A stretch of 50,325 nt of DNA from Ramazzottius varieornatus (Eukaryota; Tardigrada; Eutardigrada; Parachela; Ramazzottiidae). The notes beneath the pieces were generated by a model, which saw only the letters and a program-made list of their open reading frames with translations, searched no databases and was not told the DNA's origin. This document shows, piece after piece, positions 12,370 through 22,542 of this stretch. How positions within the stretch are numbered: the first letter of the stretch is position 1; each line of letters starts with the position of its first letter. The DNA lies in assembly GCA_001949185.1 (NCBI GenBank), contig BDGG01000008.1, forward strand, positions 1-50,325. Direction: 5' to 3'. Both the position numbers and the translations under genes were made by a program.

Positions 12370-13888
12370 TTATGATACACTCGATTTCGCACGATAGCGC
12401 TTTTTATTGCGAAGGAAAGCCCAGGCAATTTCGTCCATCAACTTGTCGTCAGGAGAAGCGACATTGTTCTTCTTGCAAAAGTTGACCACTCGCTCTGCAA
12501 CAAAATGGAAGCATAAAAACCAGATAGGTGTCCAAGAACCAGCTAACACTTCGGATAATCCTCTGCGCTTCGGTATGAAGCCAAGTGAAATCAGTAAAAC
12601 GAAAGCACTCTACCTTTAATCTCGTTGAAGAGGTCCTCTTGCTCCATTTTGAAGGTCCGAGATCCTTCTCGGGCATACCGCAACATGGCCTCCTCTCCAA
12701 TGGAACGACAAATTGCTCTTCGCAAAAGGTGCGTCCAGGCCGGACTTCCTTGTCCTAGTCGCCCGGAAACTTTTCCACCTTTACCTTTTCTCTCCGGAAG
12801 ATTCAGCATGGTCCGCGATTCTCCTTCAATCCGATCCTGAAACAGAGACATCTTTTCGCAACATAACTCATAAACACAAAGGGGAGCAAGGCAAACAACA
12901 CGTTCGTTATCTTTAGTGGCGCACCGCTGCAGCCAATATCATCGAAAACGTGCGCCACTTAAGGCACAACCTTGTACGTCATGTTTGCTCCCATAGACTA
13001 AGTTTTAGACAGGAACGTATCCCCTACCCAGTCGATCATTCCAGGTCCACCACTTGCCGGTTTCCGACTTGAGGATCGCGATCCGTCTGATACTGTCGTA
13101 GCCTGACTGTCCAAACCATTGCTATCTGTTCCTTCCGGTTCTTGCTCGGGTTCAGGTTCGGGCTCTGTTTCGGCTTCGGCAAATTCTTCAGAATACTCGC
13201 CCGTCAATTCTTCGCCATTCTCGGACTGAACTTCGACTGCTTGCTCCTCTGTCTCTTGAACGTGAATCAGGGTGACGGATCCTAGTGCCTCACCTTCCGT
13301 CGAATCCACTGTTACAATCTGACCAAGCTGGTTTCCTACGAGCGAGTGCTGATATCAATGAGGTTCGAAGTACAGTCTATAAGTTAGTTTACCGTGTTCG
13401 TCATGGATGATTAGTCCCTCGGGTAAGTTACCCAGCTGCGACTGTAATCTGTTGGGCGTTTCCGATTTGCGCCTCTTGTTTCCACCGGAAGTACATTCGA
13501 GGTTGAGAGCGATTGCGGAAGCAGAGCTGGATTTGCCGCCACTGCCAAACCCTGGTCCAAGTTTGCAGTGCTGCTCCAGACGTGCTATACGGTTGGATAT
13601 CTTTCTCTGCTCTCCTTCTTGATATGAGAGCCGCTTCTCCACGCGAGTCATGAAGCTTAGCATAGTATCGTGCAGGACATCCACTTGCTTCCGCACGTTG
13701 ACGAGTTCGTTGCGGAGAAATGCATCGTCGTACCTAGTGCGGAGGTTCGGATCCAGCGCGTTCAGTGTATCCTAAATAACACACAGGATCATCGACACAA
13801 CTGTACCTCTGATCACCTATCAAGGATAAACTTAGTTTGTTACTTTACGTCTGTCTTTACTTACCTTCGAATAGCTCGCAGTGGTCAT
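12370..13888 (-). CDS. Possible BEN-domain nuclear protein with coiled coil and acidic region
   Basis: Exons are 13888-13865 (part of an exon open back to 13963), 13771-13393, 13335-13028, 12836-12614 and 12494-12370. Phases agree and give 352 residues from the ATG at 13888. The order is a helical/coiled-coil stretch (about residues 25-75, ISNRIARLEQH), a Ser/Gly linker with a basic NKRRKSE motif (possible NLS), a very acidic Glu/Pro-rich region (EFAEAETEPEPEPEQEPE), then a C-terminal helical domain of about 100 residues containing HLLRRAICRSIGEEAMLRYA and LFNEIKERVVNFCKKNN. The spacing of the C-terminal helices resembles a BEN domain (DNA or chromatin binding, as in BANP). This is a weak visual match, not a proven one. 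An upstream exon or alternative start is possible because the 13963 exon is open further 5'. Confidence 0.75.
12882..12983. repeat. GTGGCGCAC-hairpin MITE-like element, copy 3
   Basis: It lies in the intron 12837-13027 of the BEN-like gene. The arms AGTGGCGCACC (12915-12925) and GTGCGCCACTT (12950-12960) are near-perfect inverse complements. The outer boundaries are approximate. Confidence 0.65.
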
Positions 13889-13963
13889 CTTGGAAGATCT
13901 GGCGGCTGGCGTTCGACAAGTTCCTCCGGAAGGGGAACCGAAGGATCTTCGTTGGTTCGATAC

Positions 13964-14897
13964 CTGGAACAACAGGATACAACTTCGTTTGATTGTTGAT
14001 TAGCGTAGCAGCATTTTTCGACTTCGGCCCGTCTGGCTTCGCACCTTCTCATCAGCCTTTACTTCTCTCTGCAGTGAGCTTCGTTCTTCCGGGATCGTTC
14101 CTGAGGTAATCTGATGACTAACGTCTGACGAGGAATTTTGAAAGCGGAGGTCGACGAGGAACAGCGCGACGGTTCCTTTGCGTTCAGAACCTCGAACAGA
14201 TATCTTAAACGCCGTTAAACGTGTTCAGGACTTCAGGTCATTACGTTTGCCCCTGGGGTATGGGCGTGCCGGCGTGCCCGGTTAAGGTGAGTGCGTGTTG
14301 CCAGTCCGTGGCCGTGCCTGACCGCCCTTGGCCAAGGGACTACACAGGCCAGCTCGTCCAATTCCACATTCCAGCTGGAAAATCCGGTGGAGCAAGGTCG
14401 ATTGCCGTAACAACTGAGTGGCATCCCAGCTCCAGTTCGACCGACTGCAATTCGCAGTGCTCACTTGAAAAAGTTCATCTTCGCTGCCATTTTGTTTCTC
14501 CTAGTTTTGCCGAGTTACGAGTGTATGCCTTCGCAGCCTTCGCCCATTTTATCCTTCATGTGTTGTCATCTCGACTAGGAATTTATCTATTGGGGACCGA
14601 TAGTCACGGTAGTGGGGACGGGATTTCGTGATTTCTTGAGGTAGGCAAGGACCTGAACGATCATCATCGGATCCACAATCTTTTACTTCTTTCTGATAGT
14701 CAGAACTCACATTGAATTGTATGGGGTTCTGAATGTGTACTAAACGGCATTTTTCTGATTTGCAGATTTTTCATAACGTAAATCTTGCTGAAGTAGCGCC
14801 GGGAAGACAAGTTTTCAGGCTGATTTTCTGATCATCATTTTTCAAGAAGTTTTGTGACGAAATTGCTAGCGGATTTCACAAAATTTTCTGAAAGAGA
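13964..14897. other. Divergent upstream region between the BEN-like gene and the hnRNP gene
   Basis: It probably holds 5'UTR exons and promoters of both genes. On the minus strand a GAGAAG/GTGCGAAG donor near 14045 suggests a non-coding first exon of the BEN-like gene. I see no protein-coding feature of its own. Confidence 0.4.
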
Positions 14898-16944
14898 ATG
14901 GCTTACGCGAACGGTTCATCGAATGGCATTAAGATGGAGAATGGTTCCAGTGGTGATCAGATAACTGAGGATCCTATTGATAAACGGTAATTTTTCTATT
15001 CTTCATTCGAATATTATTAGTTTTCCGTTTGGTATTCGGTTGATTGGTGATTGAGTGGTTGGTAAGTAACAATTCCACTCTTCAAAAGCTGGGTCAGTGT
15101 CACATGCGGATCCGTATCCTGCTTCACAAAACGACATCCGGGTGGCTGAAAACAAGGATGAGCGACCGACGATGGTAACTATCAGCATATCAGGTTACGT
15201 TAATGTGGATACAACACGGTGAATCTTTTGTCGGATTTTCCAGTCGATTTGTCAAGGATGTTGTTGAAGATTTTCCTAAAGTCAACAGATCAGCGAGTTT
15301 CATGGATTCTTCTGACAGTTTTCGTCTTGGAGAAATTTGCCACCATTGACATTGATTGTCTTTCTCAGTGTTTCCCGATTCGATTGCCAAGTTTCCATCA
15401 AGCTTTCGTCCTCAGCGATTTTCCCAGCTTTTATTTCAGCGATTCACCGTTTTCTTTTCGTTTTCAGATTTTATACGAGCTGTGAGTCATTTTGGTCGTA
15501 GTCCTACTTGTCTAACGTTCGTTTCTCTATCCTGCAGAAAAGCCTTCGTCGGGGGATTGACGCCCGATACTACAGAAGAAGACCTCAAGACGTACTTCGG
15601 AACGTACGGTGAAGTGCAACATGCCGTCGTCAAAAGAGACCCGGCCAGCGGACGATCTCGGTGCTTCGCGTTTGTCACATTCGCTTACGCCGATGGTCTC
15701 ACAAAGGTTTGTCGAGTTGAATAAAGAGTTATTTTGGTTTTGCTGAGTTAGGATGCAGTGATTCTGATACTCGGTTTACTTTGCAGTGCTGTCAGCAAAG
15801 CACCCACACACTCAAGGGCAAGAAGATCGACCCCAAGCCTGCTGAACCTCGTCCTGGTGATGAGCAAGTCACGAAAATCTTCGTTGGTGGTATCGATACT
15901 TCCATGGAGGAGGAGGAACTCAAAGCTCATTTCGAGAAACACGGCAGAGTAAGTTGTCTCTGGCGTCTGAAGACTTCAGAATTACGGAAGAGAGGCGGTG
16001 CTCATTTCTGGGAAGAGAAGTAGTATAGAACGAAACGTGGAACACTCTTCGCTTCGTTTTCAGGTTAAGAATATCGAGTGGCCGAAGGACAGGTTACGGG
16101 ACGGAGCTAAGAAAAATTTCGCTTTTGTCGAGTTCGAAGACGCAAAAGTGGTGGAAGAACTGGTGAAGATACCCAAGCAGCAAGTTGGCAGTCGACAGGT
16201 ACTTTCGGTTAATTTGAGAGCTTTGGAGTTGGAATTTCCACGCAGAGAAAGCTTAAAGCTGAACATGACGTCCGTTCTTCTTTACAGTGTGACATAAGAA
16301 AGGCAGTTCCAGCCCAGCAAAAGCAACCACATCAATACCACGCGCAGGCCGATCCTTATGGTTCTGCTTACGGTGGATACAGTTCGTACGGAGCGGGTGC
16401 CTACGGTGGTGGTTATGGCGCCGCTGCTGCTTACGATCCCACCTACGCCAGCTACTATGCGTCCCAGGGATACGATCAGAGTGCGTATGCGGGGTACGCA
16501 GCTGCTGATCCAAACGCTGCAGCCACGGCCGCCTACGCTGGATATCCCGGGTACGACCAGTATGGTAACTACGACTACTCACAAGCTGGCTACGGAGCTG
16601 CCGATCCCAACGCAGCCTATGGAGCTTCTGCAGGTAAGCTCACGTTGAAACGCACTGTAATAATGATGAACTTGGAAGTATTGATGAAAACTCTTTCACG
16701 GCACGGCACTCTTCGGCGCAGTCTTTCAGACTCTAGGACGTGCCCGAAATGGTTTCTCTTGCGCAGTCCTTCGCGATGTTAGAAATCTAACTTATGCGGT
16801 GTTGTCGTAGGTTATGCCGCGCGAGGTGCTGTCAGACCACGAGGAGGTGGCCCGATGACTCGTGGAGCTACTCGACCAGGAGGTTTCGCAGGAGCTGGAG
16901 CGCGAGGAGCGTCCAGAGGCTACCATCCTTACCGTCGTGCTTAG
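14898..16944 (+). CDS. hnRNP A/B-like RNA-binding protein: two RRMs, Gly/Tyr/Ala-rich region and RGG tail
   Basis: Exons are 14898-14986, 15538-15706, 15787-15948, 16064-16198, 16288-16633 and 16811-16944. Phases agree and give 344 residues. RRM1 has RNP2 AFVGGL (about residues 32-37) and RNP1 RCFAFVTF (71-78). RRM2 has KIFVGGI (116-122) and KNFAFVEF (157-164), followed by the linker RKAVPAQQ typical of the hnRNP A/B-DAZAP group. Residues from about 200 to 300 are rich in Gly, Tyr and Ala (prion-like low complexity). The last 45 residues carry scattered RGG/RG motifs, likely sites of arginine methylation. Such proteins bind pre-mRNA and mRNA and act in splicing and transport. The RRM1 C-terminal part (CCQQSTHTLKGKKIDPKPA) is somewhat divergent. 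The first intron is long (551 bases). Confidence 0.93.
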
Positions 16945-17414
16945 ACTCAGTATAGTTCATTTCATTGGTCTTACAGCCCCTTTCTCGCTGTTGCGAGGTC
17001 CCGTTCTTGAAGTCGAACGTTGTCTATCCTTTTTCTTGTTGGTTCTAACGGGGGTATTGTTAGATCACGGCAAAGACTTCGTCGATGGAATTTGCAGTTC
17101 ACTTACGAGTACTGTTTCAATTTGGTTGTTGTTATTCGTGAGTGCAGATTGTACATTTCACTCCTTCAGCTTCATTCACGTGTGGCATTCTAGGACGCTA
17201 AGACATGGTCATTTTTTGTTAGTGAATATCGTCGAGTGAATATCGTCGATTTTTTTAGTGACCATGAAAATTAACTGCGAAACCAACAAGACAGAAAAGT
17301 TGATAATCAGGAAATTCCCATATACAGATAAAATATTAAAACTATCACAAGCTTTCAAAACTCCCAGACCAAGAAGCATTCCACCGCCTTCAAGGCATAC
17401 TTTTACGGTATATT
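16945..17414. other. Convergent 3' region of the hnRNP gene and TTC19
   Basis: Probable 3'UTR of the hnRNP gene. AATAAA-like AT-rich DNA occurs near 17330. No other gene was seen. Confidence 0.4.
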
Positions 17415-18764
17415 CTACTTTAATTCGGACATTTTTTTTTCTAGCTCATCATTCAGCAGCTTAATGTCTTTCTCAACTTCCGGGTCTTTGCTTTTCTTTG
17501 CAGAGTCCATTGCTTTCTCCGCTGCTTCTCTGGCTGATTTTACATCTCCATTTTGGGCATAGATCTGAGCTAAGTTCAGGTAGAAATGGCTCAGACTCCA
17601 ATGCTCCGATGTGACAGCCAACTTGATCGTTTCTGTCGCGACAGCAATCGCATCTTCTATCCTATTCTGCCAGCTATACAGGGTGGATAGGTTCGAAGCT
17701 AACGTCTGATACGCTTCCGACCCTGTCTGTCCTAACTGTTGAACCTTCTCGAGACCCATTTCGATCAAGTCGGCAGCTTCGAGGACGGAGTCTTCGGCCT
17801 TGTCTTCAAACGAAAGGAGGAACTCACTTCCCCACTGAATCACTTTCAGGAAAAGATCAACTACTTCCTCCTTCTTTTCCTCAGTGAGGTTGGACATGGA
17901 AGTTTCTAGCTTCTGAAGACAGAAATCAAAACCTGCTTTCGCTTTTTCGTACTGATCTGTCAAGCCATATATTCGCGCGAGCTTCGCGGACACCTCGATG
18001 ATGCCTTCAGAGTCTTGTGGTTTCCCCAAAGCCAGTTCGCGCTTGATGACTTCCTTGAAGACTGTCTCGGCTTGTTCATACTTTTGCTGCTCGAAGTAAA
18101 GGTTGGCGAGAAGGTCCAGAATGTACACTTCACCTTGAAGACAAACCCTTAGACGCAACCGGAAAAAAGAAGAGCTCCATTCTAAGCTTAGTATCTTACC
18201 TCTTTGCTCACCAATCTGACGTGCACCAGCAAGAGCCAGGTGGAGGATATCCTCTGCCTCTTTAAACTTTTCGTCCCGTAGAAATAGTATGCCGCGTTTG
18301 ATGTTGAGAATCATCTCGTCATGAAGCTGCTTCCGCTGGCCCTGAAAAACAGTCCAGTTACGTAGTATGAATATACAGTGCCATGTTGTCTTTCACTTCC
18401 GGTGCTATACTTCGCTGATGACAGGGGTGTTCGTCGACAAAAGTATAGCTTCACCAATACTGCCGTATAGCAGAGCTCGTCCTGACCATGATTGTGTATT
18501 GGGTTTGGCAACGTTGCGGCTTCCTAGATACCTTCGCCATCGGTGAAGTCCATTCCTCTTCATGGGGCTGTCAACTACCACCTATGGACAGACAGCAGTC
18601 AGTGCGCACGGAGTTCTCATTTACATAAAGGCATCACTTACACGATTCATTGACCTGTGGAAGATCCTTTCTGTAAGTTGTCGCACAGCAGTAGGAAGTT
18701 CTAGACCATCGGCATGACGACAACTGGACATAACGGAGCGAAAGATACCCCGTCCAACACTCAT
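17415..18764 (-). CDS. TTC19: TTC19-like mitochondrial TPR protein, four exons
   Basis: TTC19 is an inner-membrane TPR protein that supports maturation and turnover of respiratory complex III. Exons are 18764-18642, 18581-18411, 18341-18200 and 18133-17415. Phases agree and give 384 residues (human about 380). The N-terminal 80 residues are rich in Arg and Ser with few acidic residues, as for a mitochondrial targeting sequence. TPR-type helices follow. The blocks EEAEDILHLAL-like, DLLANLYFEQQKYEQAETVFKEV, IIEVSAKLARIY and YEKAKAGFDFCLQKLE match the TTC19 pattern (MANL, LENAEQLFK, IIEISLKLASIY, GYEFCISTLEE). The tail is a charged helix ending near DELEKKMSELK. The start ATG is the first in an exon whose donor splices in phase. 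Confidence 0.88.
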
Positions 18765-19077
18765 GATGAGCTGTCGGATCCCCCGATGTCGGCCGGCGTA
18801 AGCTCACTATCAAAAACCGATCCTCACGGCTGTGCAGAACACAGAAGATTTTGGATGATACGAGCTGGTAAGAACGATGAAGGAGACCCGGAAGATGGAT
18901 GAGAAAGGAAGATGCATCATACATCACTTCCGGTCCACTTTCAATCAACAATCAAGGTACTCGGCCCTATAAACATCCCGATCAGTGATGTGGATTGTGA
19001 AAACTAGAATGTGGACTGGATAGTCGAATTTGCATTGCGAGAGCGCCACCTATAGGCCTGCTCAGTAGCGCACAGAA
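18765..19077. other. 5' flank of TTC19; no gene seen
   Basis: Presumed promoter and intergenic DNA between TTC19 and the MITE-like element. No recognised motif. Confidence 0.35.
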
Positions 19078-19554
19078 TAGTCCTCCTCGCGACGAGCTGT
19101 TTATGTTGCAAACGGTTGATTTAAAGTTTGAGTTTACTTGATCAACGGAAATTAGTCGTGAGTGAGGCAAAATCGCGTTTTTCCAAAGTCTCGGAAACGG
19201 GAGCGGAAATGCGCAAGTTTTGCGGGGTAGGTTTGTAGGCAAACTTTGCCTCCTGCCTAGGCTGAAATTCATGGTTTTCTTTCTGGCTAATCTCTGTCTG
19301 TCGATATCCCCGACACTAATAGGTATCAAGAAGCCCATACGTGAAACGATATCTCGCAACGTGAAGCACTGTGCAGACAGAGATTAGCTGAAAATGAAAA
19401 TTTGAAATTTTGAGTCAAGTGTGCAGAGAATAATCCGTTTTCGCTTTCAAGATAAGCCACTCGAGGGCTGCTTATCTTGAAAGCGAAACGTCGTAATCCA
19501 CTTTCAAGATCAACACAATCAACGGAGTTTTACGGCCTGTCGTGAGGAGGGCTA
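19078..19554 (-). mobile_element. MITE-like element, 477 bp, copy B of an inverted pair
   Basis: Near-identical reverse complement of 7473-7945, including the internal palindrome (TTTCGCTTTCAAGATAAGC arms). The ends are TAGTCCTCCTCGCGAC and GTCGTGAGGAGGGCTA, flanked by TA. The few differences from copy A indicate recent movement or gene conversion. No coding capacity. Confidence 0.9.
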
Positions 19555-20018
19555 ATGAATCATAGACCGCTTGAGTCATTGTACAGCCCGCCCAAGTCAA
19601 CTTGCAGCCACTCATTTTAGCAAAGCTGGCTGCCTCCTGGAAAAGTTATCGTCATTTTTCGGTCCGTTTTCGAAAAATTGTTTTTCAGTTTTCCGTTGGC
19701 ATCTCGCGGTACGGTTGCCCTGAACAATTGAAACAAACGTTGAACAAAAGGAGAAGTGGCTGGAAGCGCAAATCAACCGTTCTGGAAAACAGTTAGAAAT
19801 TTTGCTGAAAACGAGTTCTCCCGGCAAAACGGCCATATTCGACGGTTTTAAATCGTTTGTCAAGTTCGCTTGCACCTTTTCTGGTCTTTCTCGATTCTTT
19901 TCGGCTATTAGAATCGTTACATGTTTGTTTACATCAATGTCAGAATAAGAACTCAAGCATGAAATTTTTTAGACTGCGATTGACCCCTGGCTGTATGTCT
20001 TCCCGACCGGAAGTGATA

Positions 20019-20216
20019 CTAGTCAAGTTTTTCCAATAGCTTGTCACCATAACTGAATGAATCATAGCTCAGTTGAAGCAGCTTGCACAGTTGTGTGGAG
20101 AAAGGGGAAGCACTAACGGGAATGTACAGTAGCATTCTGAAATATTCCTCGTCGAAATCCCAGGTGGTAGCAAGTTGGCTTGGGCAGGGTGTAATAGTAG
20201 AAAGCTGTTCAGCCAT
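20019..20216 (-). CDS. Hypothetical 65-residue ORF (possible last exon of a longer gene)
   Basis: The frame from ATG 20216 to TAG 20019-20021 has a plausible globular composition (WDFDEEYFRMLLYIPVSAS, acidic and aromatic residues). It begins two bases after the stop of the next ORF upstream, so the two could be one gene joined by an intron that I could not resolve. No family recognised. Confidence 0.3.
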   Translation of the reverse strand: MAEQLSTITPCPSQLATTWDFDEEYFRMLLYIPVSASPFSTQLCKLLQLSYDSFSYGDKLLEKLD

Positions 20217-20217
20217 T

Positions 20218-20532
20218 CTAATCTAAGCCCCTAAATTGGGGCAAAATATAGCGGAAGATCAAAGGGACGGTTTTTGACATGTCGTAGCTGAAAATGTGGA
20301 CCTCTTGGCTGATCGCGAAGTGGTGTGGAAGTACGTTCTCCTGGACGAGAGCGTCTTCATCAAATGTTCCAGCACCACCCGTAAAGCTGACTAAAGCAAG
20401 GTAATGCGCTCGATCTTGCATCTCGACGCCGGTCAAAGATTCTTCCGCTTTTCGTTTTCTTTGCCGCTTGTCATCGAGACTGAGTCGGCCAGCTTCTGTT
20501 TCGGCTTCTGTTTCACTTCCGTTTTTCCGCAA
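20218..20532 (-). CDS. Hypothetical ORF of about 100 residues (exon candidate)
   Basis: Open frame with a charged start (ETEAETEAGRLSLDDKRQRKRK, shown here only in part as a basic/acidic run) and then a more globular segment, YLALVSFTGGAGTFDEDALV. A TACAG acceptor lies near its 5' end. A further Arg-rich open frame at about 20567-20790 could be an upstream exon. The gene structure is unresolved and no family is recognised. Confidence 0.3.
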   Translation of the reverse strand: MRKNGSETEAETEAGRLSLDDKRQRKRKAEESLTGVEMQDRAHYLALVSFTGGAGTFDEDALVQENVLPHHFAISQEVHIFSYDMSKTVPLIFRYILPQFRGLD

Positions 20533-20890
20533 CCTGTACTTCCGGTTCCCGTGTTAGCGTGTGGCTTCACTGTCGTAGATGACGGTCCCTTTCCGGTGAC
20601 TGGCTACTATGGAGCTGATGTTCGCGGTCTCGACGTTGTCCATAGTCGCAATCATGCCATCGTTGGTTCCTTCCGTGTTCTGCTCGACTTTCTCGACCAT
20701 TACGACTGCTGCGACGTTCGTTCGTCTTGGCGACTCTCTCGACCGAAGGGCACACCAAACTTTTTTCCAAACCGAAAATTGTTTAGTCACTTGGTTGGTT
20801 CAGAGGGGTGGTCCTGTCACTCTAACTAGGTAGCTGACAAGATGCATGGTTTTCATCAAACGCCGGTTTTTGCCTCCATGAGAAACAAGC

Positions 20891-20924
20891 AACAGCTCCA
20901 CTCCGACCGAACAGTGGAGCTGTT
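20891..20924. repeat. Perfect 12-bp stem-loop followed by T-run
   Basis: AACAGCTCCACT (20891-20902) and AGTGGAGCTGTT (20913-20924) are exact inverse complements with a 10-base loop, and TTTGA follows. It could be an RNA hairpin, the two arms of a tiny element, or chance. It does not fit the histone 3' stem-loop consensus. Confidence 0.55.
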
Positions 20925-21076
20925 TTTGACCTTTCGATCCTTGGTGTCAAAATAACGATAGAAGCTGCATCTCTGCGTTTAAAACCCAAAGTTCGACTGA
21001 GGTTTGGCCGCGAAGCGACGCCAGGCCACCGGACGACTCGATTGACACAGCCTGGCCTAGCATCAGGTTCGGACAC

Positions 21077-22542
21077 TTTACCTTGCGTGTGACAGAATGT
21101 TTTGAGAACGTGTTCGCCATGCGGAATAGCGTGGTTGAGACGTGACTAGCATTGCTCTCCATAACACAGTTCCCGATTCGGAGCAGGTGGGAAGCGATTT
21201 GCCGATACTAGGCAAGTAGGCCTCACGCTACAGCCTGAAATATAGTGGCCCTGGATCGGAATGCGGAAGTTATATTCCGCCCATGGGGAAGAGTTGCTTT
21301 CTTCGAGTAATCGAGTTCGATGCGTACCAGGTCCAGGTGACGTGTTTTTCATTCCCATCAGGCATCAGCCATCATCTGGATTTAAAGGTCCGACTTTGGT
21401 TGAGCTTTGTCATGTGGTTATTGACGATGTCGATCTCACGTTCGAAGTTTTGTTAAAGTATTAAGCTCATGGCGGACCTCGACAGCAAGTGGCATGAAAG
21501 ACCTTCCAAGTCGCGAGTAATAAAGTGAAGAAAGCTGTTGGCTCCCTCAATGGCCGCTCTGCAACCGTTTTCAGCGTTCGTGAACAACACTCGTACACAA
21601 TGGTCTTTAACTGTCGCTTCGGGCTAACGAATTTCTCTGATTTCAGGTTTTCTGATCTATATGCTCGCAATAAATTCTTTTTCAAAAGTGCACGTTTCCG
21701 ACGAAAATCCAAGTGGGTACTTTCTTCTGTTGCAAGTTTCTCTCGCACTGTAATTGTACGATAGAACTTTTGGACACGCGCCATATGTCGGCTTAGCTTC
21801 TAACGAAGCTCCGCCAGAGAAAGCCGCTATAGCCATATATAATCATTATCTTTGCGGCGTTATCAGCTTTACGATTTCGAATTCGCCCTAATTTCTATCG
21901 TCTTCTCACTAGGTTTCAGATAACTACTGTAAGCACGCTCTACAACCAACTGCAAGCGGGCTCGACGCGAGCGTTTCTTGGCTGTCTTGAGTTTATCTCC
22001 GTCTCAAGGCGCTGGAACTCAAGGTAGGTCCGCGTCTCCAGTATTTGTTTATGGCCTATTTGGAATATTTCCACGTTTGATAGGCTAGATGGCGATAAAT
22101 CGAAAAGTGAAAAGAGCGTGATATGTATGAGTCAAGCTTGCTTAGGTTTTTGATGGATCGTACCTGAGACGTTATGGGTTTAGTGTATCTAAACGAAGTC
22201 CATCTGGTACAGCGAAGACATGTTGGCGACCCATCCTTCTTCTTGGCATTACCCGATCCTTCGAGCATGTAGACTTAGAAAACAACCAATAAATTTTCGC
22301 CTTTCTCCAACCGTCAATCGGGTTCACTCCTCTGAAACTTCGTTTCGGACACGGACTACAGATAATCGGAGTCTCTCAGGGAAACCCACGCCGCCAGGAT
22401 GCCTTCCGGTTAGTATCGTGCAAAACATAGAAGCTATCGCTTTGATTTCGGGCTGAGGCTATTTTGGGGTCTTCAACTGATCTGATTTAACACTAGGTGA
22501 CGTGCAATTATGATCTGGTTGATCAACGAATCTCATTTGCAG
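21077..22542. other. Upstream region of the SLC4 gene; missing 5' exons expected here
   Basis: Possible exon fragments exist but cannot be joined: a donor CTCAAG/GTAGGT near 22023, an open stretch at about 22150-22265 (ATG near 22170) and one ending CTTCCG/GTTAGT near 22409. A minus-strand frame at 21467-21784 (105 residues, Arg/Lys-rich) has no recognisable domain and I do not annotate it as a gene. Confidence 0.35.

Noticed and set aside
16253-16582. Minus-strand ORF with His/Arg-rich composition
   Set aside because: Antisense of the Gly/Tyr/Ala-rich hnRNP exon; no independent features.
20891-20924. Histone-mRNA 3' stem-loop
   Set aside because: The stem is 12 bp with a 10-base loop and lacks the GGYYCUUYUNARRRCC consensus; no histone gene nearby.
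21467-21784. Minus-strand ORF of 105 residues
   Set aside because: Basic composition only; no domain, no splice context, low-complexity-like. Not enough support to call a gene.
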